Shown here in pieces: positions 60,029-64,000 of a DNA stretch of 64,000 nucleotides. Origin of the DNA: Ectocarpus siliculosus. Its lineage: Eukaryota; Sar; Phaeophyceae; Ectocarpales; Ectocarpaceae. The stretch covers positions 121,409 through 185,408 of the forward strand of contig FN649737.1 of NCBI GenBank assembly GCA_000310025.1, in the 5' to 3' direction. Both the position numbers and the translations under genes were made by a program. The notes beneath the pieces were generated by a model. That model was not told where the DNA came from. It saw nothing but the letters and a program-made list of their open reading frames with translations, and ran no database searches. The number at the start of each line of letters is the position of its first letter. Position 1 is the first letter of the stretch.

Positions 60029-60230
60029 TTTCCATCAGTGTTTTGTTTGAACCCTGATTTCCGAGATCCTAACGTCCCAAACAGGCTGGCTTGCCAACGT
60101 CGTTCTATAATACGTACGTACGGGCCCGCAGTTATACCAGACTATATATATTTCGACCTTGGCAAGCTAAATAGCCTGTTTGGGACGTTCGGATCTCAGA
60201 ATCAGGGCCCAAACCAAACACTGACGGAAA
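60029..60230. mobile_element. Foldback MITE with long inverted repeats
   Basis: A 202-base element. The left arm (60029 to about 60095) starts TTTCCATCAGTGTTTTGTTT and the right arm is its near-complement ending at 60230. The arms also share CGTCCCAAACAGGCT and CTTGCCA, so each arm is about 60-65 bases long around a short loop. ATAA flanks both ends (60025-60028 and 60231-60234), a probable 4-base target duplication. It does not code for a protein. Confidence 0.75.
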
Positions 60231-61676
60231 ATAAATGTTGTCAATGCGAGCATGATGAAATTGCTTTGTAACGAGCCGCGGAGCTCGAAGCGCGAGAGCT
60301 TTCGTGCATCCCAGCCCAAGCCGGGAAAAAAGGTTCGAAGTATCGGCCTGTTCCGACGCGATGCTGGGGCTCCAAACTTGATTTCCGGGCGACCGAATAT
60401 GCGTAGTCTCTCCCCCCTTTTCGACAAGAACCACCAGAACGAACGAGCACCAATTGACGATCTGCTGGCTTCCGAATAGGAGGAAAGATAGGGTACTCTT
60501 TGCCACAACGGTTGGTGGTTCTCGTATAACATCATATGCCCGTACCAAAGGCATTTAGTTGTGCCCGACATTCGCAGGCGATACCTCACTCCAACCGCGG
60601 GAGTTCTCGAGGTAAAAGGGGGAACACAAAAGTGGTAGGTTGTTTCTGTGCCACCCTAACGTTGCTTACCGCGGTGGGGAGGCCCAACCTTCTTCGTATC
60701 GTACAAAATACCGCCTAAGTTACATAGCAAAACTGCACCGAGCAGAGTGTGATTATGCGCAAGGTTCCCGGAGCGAAGCGGCTCGTGTTCAAAAGTCACG
60801 GGCCGGGTAGCGGAAAGTATTAATCCTACGGCAACGATTGATCTTTTAGCAGCAGTGGATTTGGTTTCAGAAGAAATGAGTATTGCTCCGTCCCAACATT
60901 GTTCCATACGAAGTACCCCCAACGCGAGGAAGCGCGCCTCATGATGAGTACGTCGAAACAGCTAATAGTGCGCTACGGCAACATAGACATTCATATACGC
61001 AAGACGTTCACGTTTACCGAATACTTTCATGTTTGCAAATGCATATCCAAGAAACATGTAAAAAACAGTGGGCAGACAATAAAAAGCGACGAAAAAATTG
61101 AAAAGCTGGCAGCTTTTCCCCCAGGGTAAAGTACCCGGCGGTCAGGATGTACCAACGTCCAACACAAAAAACACCAATTCTTGCCACCTCTGCACCCGCG
61201 AATCCAATCCTGGCAAGAAGGACACCCTCGCAAGCAGTGTCGACGCCATCTCTCGCAATCTCGGCCACCAGGGGTCCTTTCCTTAATCCTTTTGGAGTCT
61301 GGAACTACGAAAAAACAACACCAGCCGTAGACACGGTGACCAATGTATATTCAGCGGATCATTCCAACAGCGATAGACGTTTCCCTTCAAGCTCCCGGTT
61401 GCTTGCCAAGCAGGCACAAAAAGGCGGCCGTTGGGGTCTCGCATCGCCGGTACGATTCTGGTTTGACTGCAGACTGAAATACTCATACAACACCGAACAA
61501 CGAGGACGCAAAATGAAAAACTGGGTACGGCGCAGCTTGGTTGAGTGAACGAACAACTTGGGAAGAGTCACGACCCACCCGAACCACCGAAAGGTTAGAC
61601 CTGCTGGCAGCCCCAGACAATATCCTCAGGAAAACGCAATCCTTCCCGGCCGCCAACATGCAGCGAATAATCGGGA

Positions 61677-61860
61677 CGAGGCGTGACCTTGCAACAGAAC
61701 AGGCCGCCACCAACAACCTGAGAATGACCAGAACGAGCCGTGAAATTGCAACAGAACAGGCCGCCAACTAACAGCAGCGAGGAATCAGAAGGAGGCGTGA
61801 CTTTTGCAACCTCACAGGCCGCCGCCAACAAGCAGCACCGAGGAATCAGAAGGAGGCGTG
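61677..61860. repeat. Tandem array overlapping the synthetase stop codon
   Basis: About three units of 57-60 bases containing GGCGTGACC/GGCGTGACT, GCAACAGAACAGGCCGCC and GAGGAATCAGAAGGAGGCGT. The last of these motifs in the array is the real C-terminal end and stop of the synthetase gene read on the plus strand, so the array was seeded from the coding end. Confidence 0.7.
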
Positions 61861-63727
61861 GCCCGGGTACCGGGGGAAGGGGATGACGTCACGGATGTTC
61901 TCGATGCCCGTGGCGAACATGACCAGCCGCTCGAAACCGAGCCCGAAGCCCGCGTGCTGGATAGTGCCGTACCGCCTGAAGAATTAATTGACGCCAATAA
62001 CGACAAAACGAACGCACAAATTAATACCCGTGAATGGAAGAGAATTTATTACTCCGGGCAGTGGACGGCATTCGATTGCAAGGGTCGGGATGGGATTGTT
62101 GTGGTCCACCAAATATATCGCGTTGCTGGCGCCTGGCAACACGATCTACACATGCCGGGAGCGCCTCACGGACTCTATGTTTACTGCAACCCATGCTACA
62201 CCCGACAGTAGCATCATAATGGTCCAGGAGAACATCAACAACAGAAAAAATGTCCGAACAACATCTTGTGTATGGGCCTACTATTGACCAAAAAGCTCAC
62301 TTCTTCCGTTACTCCCGACAGCTGTTGACACCAAAGGACAACATCACAGGCTCCACTTCAACAGCCATAAAGATACTTGGGGGCAAAAAATCGACAAGCA
62401 AAAACCTCACGTGTTCTTCCCTTGGTCCCTCCCCAGCAAAACGGCAGAATAAAGGTCATCCATATTATAACACGCAATTGTCGCTCTTCTGTGCAGCATG
62501 CGAACACGTGTTCGCAACCTTGCTGTCATGAGCCACAAAGCATACATACACCCACACCGGACCTTGCTGTCATGAGCCACAAAGCATACATACACCCACA
62601 CCGGGTCATCTAAAAAACAGTCTTCGCGAGCATCTTGTCCCACAGCATACCTGAGGTCGAGGTACCACGAGATGGAGTCTTCTGGGAGGTTCATCTCCTT
62701 CGCACGCTTCGTCAGCTTGCCCAGGTCTTCTTCTCGCTGGGATCCGCCGATGATCTCACCTGGAGATGATTGGAGATACGAAAAGCAGCAAACGGCGTGT
62801 TGAGCGGCGCAGATTGGGGGGGTGGGGATCTGCAGTGAGTACGGGGGGGAAGTTGTTGCATGCTTTTGCCCATCGATCACTCGTTGCTGTGTGTACAGGC
62901 GACCGGTCGCTGCACTTCCCTCGGCAACTCTGTTCCAGATCTATCGAATGCTTCCTGAATGGCCTTACAAGTGCTCCGGCCACTGGTAGGCAATATCAAG
63001 CTTCCTGCTCAGTGACCTGAAGCACTCCCAAGAGTGCGCCTTGCCGTGGTGCACGGTCTCTTACGTAAACTTACGAAAATTCTTACGCAAAACTACGAAT
63101 AACGAAACACCATGTTCGTGCCTTGGGAACCTTTCGAGGTAGGATTCGAACCCCTCGGCCACCGAGACATCCGACAATCAGCATGATTTCCACAAAAAAC
63201 AGTCTCAAATTTCAACCTCTCGCGTGTTGGGCAGGATGAAACAGACAGGCTTCCGACTAAAAAAATATTTCGGTGTCTCACCGATTTTGATCACAAGGAT
63301 ATCCACATGCGACAATCAGCATGCTTTCCACAAGATTCATTCATAATAAATTTCAAGAAAACAAACGAGTGCCAGTCACGTGATGGGCAGAAACAAAGAC
63401 GGATGCAGACGTATGCTTCCAACCCACAAATTATTGCGAGATTCTCACCAATTTTGGGCACAAGGATGCCCACATGCGACAATCAGCATGCTTTCCACGA
63501 GGAGATTGTGCATCATAATTGCAAGGAAACAAAGGCGTGGCCTTCACGTGATGGGGCAGAAACAACAATCGTGCTTCCGACGCACAAACAATTGTTTCGA
63601 TATTCTCACCGATCTTGGGCACGAGGATGTCCATGGCAGCCACAGTCTTCCCGTCCGGGTTGAGCTTCATGTAGAAAGCCTTGATGTCCTTCGGGTAGTC
63701 GGTCACGATGCACGGTGCGTTGTACAC
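61846..63727 (-). CDS. Asparaginyl-tRNA synthetase, organellar/bacterial type, 3' exons
   Basis: Class II aminoacyl-tRNA synthetase charging tRNA-Asn; only the last three recognisable exons are in the window. On the minus strand: 63727-63610 ([34 protein letters not shown]); 62759-62651 ([20 protein letters not shown], ending WYLDLR); 61975-61846 ([41 protein letters not shown]). All splice phases join exactly (G|GT, then AG|G). GFGLGFERL is class II motif 3 with the ATP-binding Arg. The short C-terminal end (IPFPRxPGxxxF) is that of bacterial/organellar enzymes rather than the cytosolic eukaryotic form, so mitochondrial and/or plastid function is inferred. Upstream exons lie beyond the right edge. 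Confidence 0.92.
62521..62608 (+). repeat. Two-copy 44-base tandem repeat in a synthetase intron
   Basis: TGCTGTCATGAGCCACAAAG followed by CATACATACACCCACACCGG occurs twice in perfect tandem with a 44-base period, in the intron between the last two synthetase exons. Confidence 0.9.
63165..63640. repeat. Tandem array copying a synthetase exon end and splice donor
   Basis: Units of about 165 bases each carry GACAATCAGCATG(A/C)TTTCCAC and a diverged copy of the exon end with its donor. TCTCACC (the donor on the minus strand) recurs at 63276, 63443 and 63604; the last is the genuine exon boundary. A fourth, more degraded partial unit begins near 63165. Confidence 0.8.
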
Positions 63728-64000
63728 CTTCGGCCGAATACGTTCACACCACAATATCAGGACAACAAAATCGTACATAGAGTCAGATAACACACACATC
63801 AAAGTAGGACAACAACCATTGTAGGGTCAGATATAACACGGCTGGCAGAGTATATTCACCTGTTTCGACAGGCCTCGGTAGCATCCAAGTACCGAGGAGG
63901 TACATGAAGAGCTCAGCGGTGGCGACAGCGTTGGGTGAGGGCCAGTCCATAGTTCATAGCACGACAGCAACGATAGAGGGAGGCCCTCACATGCAACCCC
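63728..64000. other. Intron or flank of the synthetase gene
   Basis: No further synthetase exon could be recognised here. The sequence is presumably intron leading to exons beyond the window. A short open stretch on the minus strand has no recognised domain. Confidence 0.4.

Larger units (their letters stand above)
57141..61845. other. Intergenic, repeat-bearing
   Basis: No convincing gene. A minus-strand open frame at 59650-59997 looks somewhat protein-like (Pro-rich, PPTPVKFMQVFAVPGPF) but has no recognised domain. The stretch contains a short tandem repeat (58765-58832), a dispersed repeat (59405-59570), a foldback element (60029-60230) and the tandem array next to the synthetase stop codon. 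Confidence 0.4.

Noticed and set aside
63118-63200. tRNA-like T-arm (GGTTCGAATCCTACC on the minus strand)
   Set aside because: No matching 5-base T-stem, anticodon arm or acceptor stem can be folded around it; it lies in synthetase intron sequence.

Overview
The window looks like nuclear DNA of a multicellular stramenopile, most likely a brown alga of the Ectocarpus type. This is inferred from short, phase-compatible exons split by long introns, roughly balanced GC, many dispersed short repeats, a receptor-like TKL kinase and a bacterial/organellar-type asparaginyl-tRNA synthetase in a nuclear setting. It is draft-quality sequence: the first ~450 bases are homopolymer noise typical of a contig end, and there are two N gaps (19577-19638, 39902-40001). 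No rRNA, tRNA, CRISPR array or prokaryotic operon was found.

Layout. 451-1104 (+): the 3' end of a SAP-like domain protein. 4255-22072: an ancient direct tandem duplication whose two units each carry a five-exon ZIP-family metal transporter on the minus strand (5303-11922 and 14202-21559). Intron phases and exon lengths are conserved, but the histidine-rich loop and the intronic insertions differ. 23630-26187 (+): an F-box protein with Cys-rich downstream exons whose splicing I could not fully resolve. 27245-35109 (-): a receptor-like locus. In transcription order it holds a Cys/Thr-rich ectodomain, a transmembrane segment, a helical region resembling the MLKL-type four-helix bundle, a TKL kinase domain and a ZU5-like tail. 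It carries a 1-base deletion exactly in the kinase HRD motif and an in-frame TAG in the tail. 38084-42345 (+): CDP-diacylglycerol synthase. 44940-46359 (+): a decayed DDE transposase. 51960-57140 (+): a seven-exon secreted protein with a filamin-type repeat and a PC-esterase/NXPE-like domain. 61846-63727 (-): the last three exons of asparaginyl-tRNA synthetase, continuing beyond the right edge.

The genes do not form one pathway. The main points of interest are the ZIP duplication, which works as a natural insertion/deletion experiment (several foldback elements sit in one unit with an empty site in the other); the receptor-kinase domain combination and its lesions; GC-AG introns in two genes; and tandem arrays that copied a splice donor and a stop-codon end of the synthetase gene. 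Exon boundaries are stated only where donor, acceptor and phase all agree; everything else is marked as approximate.
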